Shown: positions 55,181 to 63,762 of the stretch, one piece after another | Position numbering within the stretch: position 1 is the stretch's first letter | Layout: every line of letters begins with the position of its first letter | Assembly (NCBI RefSeq): GCF_020991005.1 | Contig: NZ_JAJLLW010000001.1 | Span: forward strand, 434,001-498,000 | Direction of reading: 5' to 3' | Origin: Halomonas sp. CUBES01 | GTDB lineage: Bacteria > Pseudomonadota > Gammaproteobacteria > Pseudomonadales > Halomonadaceae | DNA: 64,000 nucleotides | Program-made: the position numbers and the translations under genes | Notes under the pieces: generated by a model | The model's database searches: none | The model's input: only the letters and a program-made list of their open reading frames with translations | Told to the model about the DNA's origin: nothing

Positions 55181-57880
55181 ATGCAGACGGGCATCAAAGC
55201 AGCCGATACGTTTCGGCAGTTGGCGGAAGGAATGGGGCAAGCCGGTACCCCGCATTTTTATCCTACGCTGGTGGAGCGTCTGGCCAAGCTGCTGGGGGTG
55301 GATCACGTCCTGGTGGCTCGCGTCAATGCGGGTAATGCCGTCCACGACGACTTGCCGACCAACCTCGCAGAAACCCTGGCGGTCTGGTCCAACGATCGCT
55401 TTCTGCCCAACGTAACCTATCCGCTGGCCGGCACCCCCTGCGAGGGCGTGGTCGGTCGTGAACCTTGCCTGTATGCCTGCAATGTTCAGCAGTGCTTTCC
55501 CGACGACCATATGCTCGCCGAACTGGGGGCTGAAAGCTACATGGGCCTGCCGTTGTATTCAAGCGACGGCACGCCCATTGGCTTGTTGGCGGTGCTGAAA
55601 AACTCGCCGATGTCGCTGAATGGTCTCGCCAGGGAAGTGCTAAGCATCGTGGCGGCCCAGGCCGGCGCCGAGCTAGGGCGCCAGCAGGCCGAGGCGGCTC
55701 TCAAGGCCAGCGAGGTGGTGGCGCGGGAAAGCGAACGCCGCCTGGATACGCTGCTCAATCATCTGCCGGGCATGGCCTATCGCTGCCTCAACGATGACCA
55801 TTGGACCATGGAGCTGGTCAGCCAGGGAGCCTATCAGCTTACCGGGTATCATCCCGATGAGCTGGTGGATAACCACCGAACCAGCTTTGCCGAGCTGATA
55901 CATGCCGAAGATGCCGAAAGCGTCCTTGAGGAGACCCAGGCGGCCATCGATAACAAGCGCCCTTACCAGGTGACCTATCGGCTGCGCCATCGTGACGGTC
56001 AACTACGCTGGATGTGGGAGCAGGGCCAGGCGGTGTTTGATGACGCGGGCGAGGTGCTCTGCCTGGAAGGGTTTATCACCGATGTGACCGAGAGCCAGGA
56101 AGCCCAGCGGGTTCAGCAGGCGGTCATGCAGGTAGCATCGACGGTCACGTCGCACGTCGGCGATGATTACTTCCAGCAGTTGATCGGCACCCTGGTCGAA
56201 TTGCTGGACGCCGATAGCGGCTTTATCGCACTGCTCGACCGTCCTCTCTACGACGCCAACGAGAACACCTCAGCCACCATCAGCACGGTGAGCGTCATCG
56301 CCGACGGGGAGGCCTTGCTCAACCAGAGCTTCTTGTTGCACGGCTCACCCTGCGAGCAGGTCATCACTCAACGCGAAGCGGTGTCCCATTGCGGCCACTA
56401 CGCCCCGATCCCCGGAAAGGCGATCCAGGCCCAGGCCTGGATAGGTCGACGCCTGGATAACGCCGAGGGCGACGCGATCGGCGTGATGATGGTGTTCTAC
56501 CGCGAGCCGCTGAGTACCAACGCCTTTGCAACCTCGGTGCTGCGTATCCTGTCCACCGGGGCCGCGGCGGAACTGGAGCGGCGTCGCGACCAGCGTCGCA
56601 TGTATCAGCTGGCGTATGTGGACGGCACCACCGGGCTTTCCAACCGGGTGCGCTTCATGGATATTCACGCCAAGATGTTGCGCGACGCTGCCCGCCGCCT
56701 TCAGTCGCTGAGCTTGATCCTGCTCGATATTCGTCGCTTTAAAGAGATCAACGACACCCATGGCCACCAGGTGGGGGATCAACTGCTGTCGACGATCGCC
56801 GGGCGCCTGGAGGGCGTCATTCCCGACGGCGGCTTTCTGGCACGTCTGTCCGGCGACGAATTTGCGATATTGCTGGCCAATCCCAGCGAGGCTGAGTTGT
56901 CGGCTAAGCTGGATGACCTGCGCGGTGCGGTGGGCAAGACGATTCACCTGGAGCATAACGCCTTCAATCTGCAGGTCAGCATGGGCTTTGCCCGCTACCC
57001 TGCCGATGCCACGGTGGCGGCTGAGCTTTTCAAGGCGGCGAGTATCGCACTGCACTTCGCCAAGCGTGACGGCATCATCTGTCCGTTTAGCCACGACATG
57101 ATGCATCATCAGCGCCGCCGTCAGAAGATGGCCGAGCGGCTGCATCAGGCGCTGGTGGATAACCGTCTGGCGCTGTATTTTCAGCCCCAGGTCAACCTCG
57201 AAACCGGACAGTTGACCGGTGCTGAGGCGCTATGCCGCTGGCACGATGCCGAATGGGGGTGGGTCAGCCCCGGCGAGTTTATCCCCCTGGCCGAGGAACG
57301 GGGATTGATTCGCGCGCTGGGCGACTGGGTACTGGGCGAAGCTGCCCGGCAACTGCGCGAATGGCAAACCCGGGGGATCGCCCTGCCGGGACGGCTGTCC
57401 ATCAATATCGCCGCCCAGCAGTTTGCCGATCCGCAACTAGCGCAGCATATTGCCGAGTTGACCCAAGGCGTGCCCGCCTCCGCGTTGGCGCTGGAGTTAA
57501 CCGAGAGCGATTTCATGCGCGACCCCGACCAGGCGGTCGAGATCACCCAGGCGATGCGGGCCGCCGGATACGCCTTGTACATCGATGATTTCGGCACCGG
57601 GTACTCATCCCTTGCCTATCTTCGGCACTTTGCCGCCGACGCGCTGAAAATCGATATCTCGTTCGTGCGCGAGATGCTCGACAACCAGCATGACCGTGCC
57701 ATTGTGCAAACCATTATTGCCATGGCCGATGCCCTGGACATGAAAACCCTCGCGGAAGGCGTCGAACATCAAGAGCAGGCCGCGCTGCTGGCCGAGATGG
57801 GATGCCTCGACGCCCAGGGCTTTCTGTTTGGACGGCCCAAACCGGCCGATGCGTTTGCGGCGGCGTGGCTGAGACGTTGA
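55181..57880 (+). CDS. GAF-PAS-GAF-GGDEF-EAL protein, predicted c-di-GMP phosphodiesterase
   Basis: Soluble sensor protein, 899 residues. A GAF domain (~20-170) contains several cysteines (CEGVVGREPCLYACNVQQCF), a PAS/PAC domain lies at ~190-305, and a second GAF at ~310-465. The GGDEF domain has SGDEF at 557-561 and no RxxD, so cyclase activity is doubtful. The EAL domain is intact: EALCRW at 682-687, INIAAQQF, ELTESDF, YIDDFGTGYSSL, LKIDISFV and LAEGVEH. It should degrade c-di-GMP under control of the N-terminal sensors. Confidence 0.92.
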   Translation: MQTGIKAADTFRQLAEGMGQAGTPHFYPTLVERLAKLLGVDHVLVARVNAGNAVHDDLPTNLAETLAVWSNDRFLPNVTYPLAGTPCEGVVGREPCLYACNVQQCFPDDHMLAELGAESYMGLPLYSSDGTPIGLLAVLKNSPMSLNGLAREVLSIVAAQAGAELGRQQAEAALKASEVVARESERRLDTLLNHLPGMAYRCLNDDHWTMELVSQGAYQLTGYHPDELVDNHRTSFAELIHAEDAESVLEETQAAIDNKRPYQVTYRLRHRDGQLRWMWEQGQAVFDDAGEVLCLEGFITDVTESQEAQRVQQAVMQVASTVTSHVGDDYFQQLIGTLVELLDADSGFIALLDRPLYDANENTSATISTVSVIADGEALLNQSFLLHGSPCEQVITQREAVSHCGHYAPIPGKAIQAQAWIGRRLDNAEGDAIGVMMVFYREPLSTNAFATSVLRILSTGAAAELERRRDQRRMYQLAYVDGTTGLSNRVRFMDIHAKMLRDAARRLQSLSLILLDIRRFKEINDTHGHQVGDQLLSTIAGRLEGVIPDGGFLARLSGDEFAILLANPSEAELSAKLDDLRGAVGKTIHLEHNAFNLQVSMGFARYPADATVAAELFKAASIALHFAKRDGIICPFSHDMMHHQRRRQKMAERLHQALVDNRLALYFQPQVNLETGQLTGAEALCRWHDAEWGWVSPGEFIPLAEERGLIRALGDWVLGEAARQLREWQTRGIALPGRLSINIAAQQFADPQLAQHIAELTQGVPASALALELTESDFMRDPDQAVEITQAMRAAGYALYIDDFGTGYSSLAYLRHFAADALKIDISFVREMLDNQHDRAIVQTIIAMADALDMKTLAEGVEHQEQAALLAEMGCLDAQGFLFGRPKPADAFAAAWLRR

Positions 57881-57959
57881 GGCGTTTTCACTTTCCCGGC
57901 TGCAAGCCAGGTCTATTGGGCTAGACTGCCAGGTTCAACACCTTCAACGGAGTATGTCT

Positions 57960-58865
57960 ATGCGTCTTCTGTTCACCGGCGGCAGCGGCAAGGCAGGCCG
58001 CTACGCAACGGCTTACCTGCGCGACCAGGGCCATCGCGTCACCAATCTGGATTGGGTGATATCGGATGTCCCCGGCATCACCACCCTGAGAACCGACCTC
58101 ACCGATGCAGGCCAGGTGTTCAACGCCTGCCACGCCTACGCTGGGGTCGACGAGCTGGAGCCGGGCACCGGCGTGCCGCGTTACGACGCGATTGTTCACT
58201 TCGCCGCCATTCCGGCGATTCTCCATCGTCCGGACAACGAGACCTACCGTATCAATACGTTAAGCACCTACAACGTGTTGGACGCGGCCACCAAACTGGG
58301 CATTCCCAAGGTGATCTTCGCGTCCAGCGAGACCACTTACGGCATCTGTTTTGCCGACGGCGAGCAACAACCGGCCTATCTGCCCATTGATGAAGAGCAC
58401 CCCACCGTGCCCCAGGACAGTTATGCCATGAGCAAGGTGGTCAATGAAGTGACGGCGCGCTCTTTTCAGGCACGTTCGGGCATCGATATCTACGGTCTGC
58501 GGATCAACAACGTCATTGAACCCCACGAATACCGCCAGCACTTTCCGGCGTATCTTGAGGATCCGGCGCTGCGTCGGCGCAACATCTTCGCCTACATCGA
58601 TGCCCGCGATCTCGGTCAGATGGTCGACTGCTGCCTGAAGACGGACGGTCTGGGCTACCAGGTGTTCAACGTCGCCAATGACGACCTGTCGGTGGGCCTG
58701 ACCAGCGCCCAGGTCATTGAGCGCTTCTACAAAGGGGTGCCGGTTCGCCGCGAGATGGGCGAGTTCGAGACGTTCTACAATATCGACAAGGCACGCCGGC
58801 TGGTCGGTTTCGCGCCTCGCCACGCCTGGCGGGAGGAGCTATCGGCGTCTGACAGCCAGCTATAG
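57960..58865 (+). CDS. NAD-dependent epimerase/dehydratase family protein
   Basis: Extended short-chain dehydrogenase, 301 residues. The nucleotide motif is LLFTGGSGKAGRY; the catalytic Tyr-Lys pair is in DSYAMSKVVNEV. The substrate is unknown; sugar-nucleotide epimerases or uronate dehydrogenases are the nearest groups by eye. ATG 57960 has CGGAG seven bases upstream, better than ATG 57954 at one base. The upstream EAL gene ends 79 bases before it. Confidence 0.85.
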   Translation: MRLLFTGGSGKAGRYATAYLRDQGHRVTNLDWVISDVPGITTLRTDLTDAGQVFNACHAYAGVDELEPGTGVPRYDAIVHFAAIPAILHRPDNETYRINTLSTYNVLDAATKLGIPKVIFASSETTYGICFADGEQQPAYLPIDEEHPTVPQDSYAMSKVVNEVTARSFQARSGIDIYGLRINNVIEPHEYRQHFPAYLEDPALRRRNIFAYIDARDLGQMVDCCLKTDGLGYQVFNVANDDLSVGLTSAQVIERFYKGVPVRREMGEFETFYNIDKARRLVGFAPRHAWREELSASDSQL

Positions 58866-58897
58866 AGGGGAAGGCAAGCACGTCAGCGGCTAGACGG

Positions 58898-59638
58898 CTA
58901 AACCGCCTGATAGATCAGATTAAAGCCGACTAAAAACATGGCCAGAATCACCAGGCGGTAAAACAGTGCTTCGTTGACGCGACTTTGCAGCCACAGGCCG
59001 TTGCGCACGCCGATCCAGGCAATGGGCACCAGTACCAGCGAGGCCCAGGCACTGGTCACGTTAATCTCACCAAGCCACATGTACGGGGCCAGCTTGATCA
59101 CGTTGACCACGGCAAAGGTGACGGCGCAGGTGGCGATAAAGGTCTCTTTGGACAGCTTGCGCGGCAGCAGGTACACGTTGAGCGGTGGTGCACCTGCGTG
59201 AGCCATGAAGCTGGTAAACCCGCAGATGCTCGCCGCCGGTAATGCCCATCGGGAGGAAATGGGCTTTTTGGCGACGGGCTTGAGTAGCATGTAAGCGGCA
59301 AACATCAAGGTGATCACGCCGAGGGTCAGGCGCAAGCCCTGTTCGCTCAGGCTGTCGAAAAGCAGCGTCCCTACTGCCACGCCGATGAACAGCCCCGGCA
59401 CAAAACGCCATACCTCGGCTACCGCCTGCCTGCCCCACCACGCCTTCACCGCAAACACATCCATCACCAGTAACAGCGGTAATAAAAGGCCCGCTGCCTG
59501 AGCCGGGCTGATGGCCAGCGCCATCAGCGGCACCGACAGCGTGCCGAAACCACCCGCAAAGCCGCCTTTGGAAACGCCGGTCAGGTACACGGAAAATACG
59601 ATCAGCAGCCAGGCAATTAGGGAATAGTCGGGGAGCAT
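58898..59638 (-). CDS. TauE/SafE family sulfite/organosulfonate exporter-like permease
   Basis: Membrane protein of 246 residues with about eight helices. Typical motif SKGGFAGGFGTLSVPLMAL lies near residue 24 and a second at GFTSFMAHAGAPP near residue 140. AGAGG precedes the ATG. Substrate is unproven; the family moves small anions such as sulfite or sulfoacetate. It is convergent with the epimerase gene. Confidence 0.88.
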   Translation of the reverse strand: MLPDYSLIAWLLIVFSVYLTGVSKGGFAGGFGTLSVPLMALAISPAQAAGLLLPLLLVMDVFAVKAWWGRQAVAEVWRFVPGLFIGVAVGTLLFDSLSEQGLRLTLGVITLMFAAYMLLKPVAKKPISSRWALPAASICGFTSFMAHAGAPPLNVYLLPRKLSKETFIATCAVTFAVVNVIKLAPYMWLGEINVTSAWASLVLVPIAWIGVRNGLWLQSRVNEALFYRLVILAMFLVGFNLIYQAV

Positions 59639-59671
59639 GTAGGCCTCTGAATACGCTTAAAAGTTGAACCA

Positions 59672-59695
59672 TAAAAAGCCCCGCATCAGCGGGGC
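59672..59695 (-). terminator. Terminator of the iol minus-strand operon
   Basis: A 7-base GC stem (59678-59684 with 59689-59695), loop ATCA, followed on the minus strand by TTTTTATGG. It lies 49 bases beyond the iolB stop. Confidence 0.82.
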
Positions 59696-59743
59696 TCGTT
59701 AGCATAGCATTAGATAAATGTTAGCGGGCGAAGCATCGTCCCA

Positions 59744-60547
59744 TCAAGTTTTCATTAGCCACTCGTGGTCGGGGTCGTTGTGGAATTTCCATACCCGTTT
59801 GGGGCCGGCCATCACGTTTAAGTAATAAAGTGAGTAGCCATGGGCAGCACCAACAGGGTGATAGCCCTTGGGTACCAGTACACAGCAGCCGTTTTCTACC
59901 GCCATGGTGTCATCAAGGTTGCGGTCATCGGTGTAGACGCGCTGAAAGGCAAAGCCCTGAGCGGGATTGATGCGGTGGTAGTAGGTCTCTTCCAATTGCG
60001 ACTCGTGGGGCAAGTTATCCACATCGTGTTTATGGGGCGGGTAGCTCGACCAGTTACCCGCGGGGGTGAAGACTTCCACCACCAGCAGGCTATCGGCGGG
60101 TTCGGTTTCCGGCAGGATGTCGTGCACATGGCGGGTATTGGTGCCCTGGCCACGGGTGCTCTGCTTGATGTTGTCCGGTGCAATCAAACGTGGCGCATGA
60201 TTGCCATGCCCTGGGGCCGCACATACGGCCAACTCAAGGTCGGTGGTCGCTTCCACCGAGTAGCTAACCCCATTGGGTAGGTACACCGCGTAGGGCGGAA
60301 TCTGTTCAAAGATATCCATGCGCTTGCCGATATCTTCAAAGCGGTGCTCGTCGCAGGTCACCGTGGCGCGACCGGTAAGCAGCACCAGGCAGACTTCCTG
60401 ATCATCGCTGCTGGCTTCCAGGCGCTGCCCCTTGGCGAGTTTATGCACCCGAAAGCCGACATGCGTCCAGCCAGCGGAGGCGGGGGTGACGTCAATCACG
60501 GTGCCTTGGGCGTCCGGGGCGGTGGGGCGTACCAGTAGTGAAGTCAT
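59744..60547 (-). CDS. iolB: 5-deoxy-glucuronate isomerase
   Basis: Cupin enzyme of myo-inositol breakdown, 267 residues, converting 5-deoxy-D-glucuronate to 2-deoxy-5-keto-gluconate. The metal site is WSSYPPHKHD with LEETYYHRI, plus a later GYHPVGAAHGYSLYYLN. AGGAGG precedes ATG 60547; a longer frame to 60745 runs through the iolG tail. It is the last gene of the iolR-iolG-iolB operon, 74 bases after iolG. Confidence 0.94.
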   Translation of the reverse strand: MTSLLVRPTAPDAQGTVIDVTPASAGWTHVGFRVHKLAKGQRLEASSDDQEVCLVLLTGRATVTCDEHRFEDIGKRMDIFEQIPPYAVYLPNGVSYSVEATTDLELAVCAAPGHGNHAPRLIAPDNIKQSTRGQGTNTRHVHDILPETEPADSLLVVEVFTPAGNWSSYPPHKHDVDNLPHESQLEETYYHRINPAQGFAFQRVYTDDRNLDDTMAVENGCCVLVPKGYHPVGAAHGYSLYYLNVMAGPKRVWKFHNDPDHEWLMKT

Positions 60548-60621
60548 TCTTCGCTCCTCCTGACGGTTCGGCGACGGTCTAGTCAGCCAAACGTCTTGAT
60601 AATAAAGCCTTATGCGGCTGT

Positions 60622-61617
60622 TTAAGCCGCAGCATCGAGCAGAATTTTGCGGCCTTCGCGTAGCGAGCGCTCCGCTGCATCGGCCAATCGCAATGCTTCC
60701 AAGCCATCCTGGGCGCCTGCTAGAGGGGAGCGCTTCTCCTGCCACGCATCGACAAAATCACCAATCTCTAATCGATAAGCCTCGGCATAACGCTCTAAGA
60801 AGAACCATTTGGGTTTTTCTTCCACTTGCCCCGTCTCGCCGGTAAAGCGCAGCCGGGTATCAGACTCGTTCTGGGCCTGCAGCATGCCTTCGCTGCCAAA
60901 GGCTTCGATACGCTGGTCATAGCCGTAGCACGCACGCCGTGAGTTGCTGATTTGACAAAGTTTTCCACTGGCGGTGGTAAGCGTGACCATGGCGGTATCT
61001 ACATCGCCCGCTTCGCCAATGGCTGGATCGATGATGCTACTGCCGACGGCAAAAATGCTTTCAATCGGCTCATCAAGTAGCCAGCGCGCCATGTCCAGAT
61101 CGTGAATCATCATGTCTCGGAACAGGCCGCCGGACTCAGCCACGTACTCGGCAGGCGGGGGAGACGGGTCGCGGCTAATAATCGTTAGCGTTTCAAGTGC
61201 CCCAATACGCCCTTCGGTAATGGCCTTTTTAAGTGCCGAAAACTGAGGATCGTGGCGGCGGTTAAAGCCTAACGCGCAGGTCACCGGATGTTCACTGAGT
61301 ACCTGCAGAGCATCTCGTGTTCGGGCTAAATCCAGGGCAATGGGTTTTTCGCACAGAATCGCCTTGCCCGCGCGAGCGGCGCGCTCCAGATACTCCGCGT
61401 GGGTAGGCGTGCTGGAGGCAATCAGGACGGCGTCAATGTCGCCATCCGTAAAAATCTCATCAACGGAGGTCGCTTTGCTGCCGTACTGCTCGGCCAGTGC
61501 CTCGGCGGCAGGCTGATGAAAATCGGCCACGGCGGCCAGGGTAACATTTGGGTGTAAATGAATGGCTTGGGCATGCACTTTGCCGATGCGTCCAGCGCCG
61601 ATCAGTGCCAGTTTCAT
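60622..61617 (-). CDS. iolG: Inositol 2-dehydrogenase
   Basis: NAD-dependent oxidoreductase of the Gfo/Idh/MocA family, 331 residues, oxidising myo-inositol to scyllo-inosose. The Rossmann motif is LALIGAGRIGKVHA, the catalytic lysine in AILCEKPIALDL, and the catalytic Asp-His pair probably in DMMIHDLDMARWLL. AGGAG precedes the ATG. It lies between the RpiR regulator and iolB on the same strand. Confidence 0.94.
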   Translation of the reverse strand: MKLALIGAGRIGKVHAQAIHLHPNVTLAAVADFHQPAAEALAEQYGSKATSVDEIFTDGDIDAVLIASSTPTHAEYLERAARAGKAILCEKPIALDLARTRDALQVLSEHPVTCALGFNRRHDPQFSALKKAITEGRIGALETLTIISRDPSPPPAEYVAESGGLFRDMMIHDLDMARWLLDEPIESIFAVGSSIIDPAIGEAGDVDTAMVTLTTASGKLCQISNSRRACYGYDQRIEAFGSEGMLQAQNESDTRLRFTGETGQVEEKPKWFFLERYAEAYRLEIGDFVDAWQEKRSPLAGAQDGLEALRLADAAERSLREGRKILLDAAA

Positions 61618-61671
61618 AAGCGCTCCTATCTTGTTCTTGGGGTTGAAGGATTTTTAGTGAGTGAATTGCAT

Positions 61672-62535
61672 TTATGCGTTGCGTTGGTGGCCCGACTGAG
61701 GATCCTTTTCACGTGTTTTGTCTTGCCGCACCCCGAGGGCAATGGCCAAGGTCTGGGCCAGACAGAGCGAGGCGGTCAAACTGCGGAAACTTTTCACTTC
61801 AGCCTCGTTGACCACAAAGGCTACATCCGCGAAACGCGCCAGCGGGCTGAGGGTCGAGTCGGTAATCACCACAATAGGCAGACCACGCTGATGGGCGTCT
61901 TCGCAGGCTTTCTGGCTCTCTTCGGCATAGGGGGAGAAGCTGATGGTCAGCAGGGCGTCGTGTCGGCTCATGGCCCGCAGTTGCTCGCCGTACATCCCGC
62001 CCAAACCATTGACCAGCAGCGCCGGTTTATCCACATGCGCCAGGGCATAGGTCATGTAGCTGGCCACCATAAAGCTGCGTCGGGCACCCATCACATGAAT
62101 GGCATGGGCCCGCTCAAAAATATCCAGCGCTTTTTCAAGGTTCTCTGGATCAATGCGACTAGGCAGTTGCTCCAAGACGGCGCGATTAGCGTCGGCGAAC
62201 TCCCATAATAGCTGGGTGCTGTCCGGTGTTTCCCCGGTCGCGCTGCGCACCGCTCGAATGCGCTCGGTGTAGTTGGGCAGTTCATCGACCAGGCGGCTGC
62301 GAAACAGCTGCTGCATTTCGGAAAAGCCTTTAAAGCCCAAGCTATTGGCCAGGCGAATCAAGGTGGAGGGGGTGACATCCGCTTGTTCGGCAATTTTGGC
62401 CACAGTCGCCAGAGCCACCTCCTGGGGGTGATCAAGCATAAACCGCGCGGTCTGCTGTAGCCGTTTGCTTAGCGTGGCGTACTCGGCGGTGAGCAGTGTT
62501 TCCAGCTCACGGTAGCTTTGAGGTGGCTGCGACAT
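61672..62535 (-). CDS. iolR: RpiR/MurR-family regulator of the inositol locus
   Basis: Transcription regulator of 287 residues. The N-terminal helix-turn-helix is QVALATVAKIAEQADVTPSTLIRLANSLG near residues 40-65; the C-terminal SIS domain (HVMGARRSFMVASYMTYA) binds a phosphosugar or inositol derivative. By analogy to rhizobial IolR it probably represses the iol genes. Two matching palindromes in the divergent region support this. AAGGAA precedes the ATG. iolG starts 54 bases downstream. Confidence 0.88.
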   Translation of the reverse strand: MSQPPQSYRELETLLTAEYATLSKRLQQTARFMLDHPQEVALATVAKIAEQADVTPSTLIRLANSLGFKGFSEMQQLFRSRLVDELPNYTERIRAVRSATGETPDSTQLLWEFADANRAVLEQLPSRIDPENLEKALDIFERAHAIHVMGARRSFMVASYMTYALAHVDKPALLVNGLGGMYGEQLRAMSRHDALLTISFSPYAEESQKACEDAHQRGLPIVVITDSTLSPLARFADVAFVVNEAEVKSFRSLTASLCLAQTLAIALGVRQDKTREKDPQSGHQRNA

Positions 62536-62619
62536 ACAATTTCCTTAGCGTTAACGCGTGTACCACTTAGCTGAGAGAAAACTAAGCAAAGGGGCTGACT
62601 GTTGAGCAGTCTAGTAGAT

Positions 62620-62635
62620 TGAAATAAATATTCCA
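62620..62635. promoter_or_regulatory. Candidate IolR operator 1
   Basis: TGAAAT-aaat-ATTCCA, 11 of 12 arm positions matching operator 2, in the AT-rich core of the divergent region. Confidence 0.6.
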
Positions 62636-62679
62636 TTTATACCAAAGTATAGAATAAATAATTTGCCTGCATTGCTGTT

Positions 62680-62695
62680 TGGAATCTATATTCCA
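62680..62695. promoter_or_regulatory. Candidate IolR operator 2
   Basis: A perfect palindrome TGGAAT-ctat-ATTCCA. It contains GGAA-N6-TTCC, the operator I recall for rhizobial IolR. It ends 62 bases before the binding-protein start. Confidence 0.68.
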
Positions 62696-62757
62696 TAGCG
62701 CCAAGGCATTTAATGCCACTTCCCTACCAACAACGATAACGTTATGAGGAATTATTT

Positions 62758-63708
62758 ATGGCACGTCTATCTCAATGGCTTCTAGCCTCCGTCACCACCA
62801 CGGCGCTCATGGCGGGTGCCGCACAAGCACAGGAAGCATCACAAGAAGATAACCGCTTTGTCATGGTGACCCATGGCGTTCCCTCGGACCCTTTCTGGTC
62901 AGTGGTGAAAAATGGCGCAGAGGCAGCGGCTGACCTTGTAGGCGCAGAGCTTGAGTACCGCGCGCCCTCTACCTTTGACATGGCCAAGATGCAGCAGCTC
63001 GTACAGGCAGCGGTGGCCTCTCAACCCGACGGTTTGATCCTCTCGTTCACCGATGAAAATGCCCTGGGCGGCGCTGTCCAAAATGCTGTCGATAACGGCA
63101 TACCCGTCATCACCATCAACTCCGGTGGCGATGTGGCAAGGGACTATGGCGCCCGTCTGCACGTCGGACAGAGTGAGTACGAGGCGGGCAGGCAGGCCGC
63201 CGAGCGTATGCAGGAAATGGGCGTTGAGAAAGGCGTTTGCGTCAACCATGAACAGGGCAACCAGGGCCTTGACCAGCGCTGTGATGGCTTTGTCGAGGGC
63301 TTCGACGGCAATGCTGAGCAGCTAGCGACCACCTACGACCCCACCAATATTCGCAATGCCATTATCGCCTACCTCAACGAGAACAGTGATGTGCGTGGTG
63401 TGCTGACCTTGGGTGCACTGGCCGCTGATCCGATGATTCGGGCCATGCGTGAGCAGGGCGCTACCGATATGTTCACCCTTGGTACCTTTGATCTTTCACC
63501 CGGCATTCTGGAAGCCTTGGATGCGGGTGAGCTGGACTTTGCGATCGACCAACAGCAGTACATGCAGGGCTACTTGCCCGTCATGTTCCTGGACCAGTTC
63601 GTCAAGAACGGGCTGCTACCCGCAGGGGATGTGGCCACCGGCCCAGGGTTTGTCACTCAGGAAAACGCAGCACAGGTCATTGAGCTGAGTAGCCAGGGTA
63701 TCCGTTGA
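62758..63708 (+). CDS. Periplasmic sugar/inositol-binding protein
   Basis: ABC binding protein of the ribose/inositol type (periplasmic binding protein family 4), 316 residues. The signal peptide ends near AGAAQAQEA. Characteristic blocks are VPSDPFWSVVKNGAEAAADLVG, AVDNGIPVITINSGGD and FTLGTFDLSPGILEALDAGELDFAIDQQQY. GAGGA precedes the ATG. Position opposite iolR argues for inositol as ligand. Confidence 0.9.
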   Translation: MARLSQWLLASVTTTALMAGAAQAQEASQEDNRFVMVTHGVPSDPFWSVVKNGAEAAADLVGAELEYRAPSTFDMAKMQQLVQAAVASQPDGLILSFTDENALGGAVQNAVDNGIPVITINSGGDVARDYGARLHVGQSEYEAGRQAAERMQEMGVEKGVCVNHEQGNQGLDQRCDGFVEGFDGNAEQLATTYDPTNIRNAIIAYLNENSDVRGVLTLGALAADPMIRAMREQGATDMFTLGTFDLSPGILEALDAGELDFAIDQQQYMQGYLPVMFLDQFVKNGLLPAGDVATGPGFVTQENAAQVIELSSQGIR

Positions 63709-63725
63709 TAACGAGCTAATCGGAA

Positions 63726-63748
63726 AAGGCTCGGCGGTGCCGAGCCTT
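63726..63748 (+). other. Intercistronic hairpin
   Basis: A perfect 10-base stem (63726-63735 with 63739-63748), loop GGT, without a T run, between the binding-protein stop and permease start. It probably stabilises the upstream message or adjusts expression ratio. Confidence 0.7.
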
Positions 63749-63762
63749 GGGAGTCGATCGCC

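Larger units (their letters stand above)
62536..62757. promoter_or_regulatory. Divergent iol control region
   Basis: A 222-base AT-rich region between the regulator and the inositol binding-protein gene, bearing two near-identical palindromes (62620-62635 and 62680-62695) with 60 bases between their centres. Both strands must start here. Confidence 0.6.
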
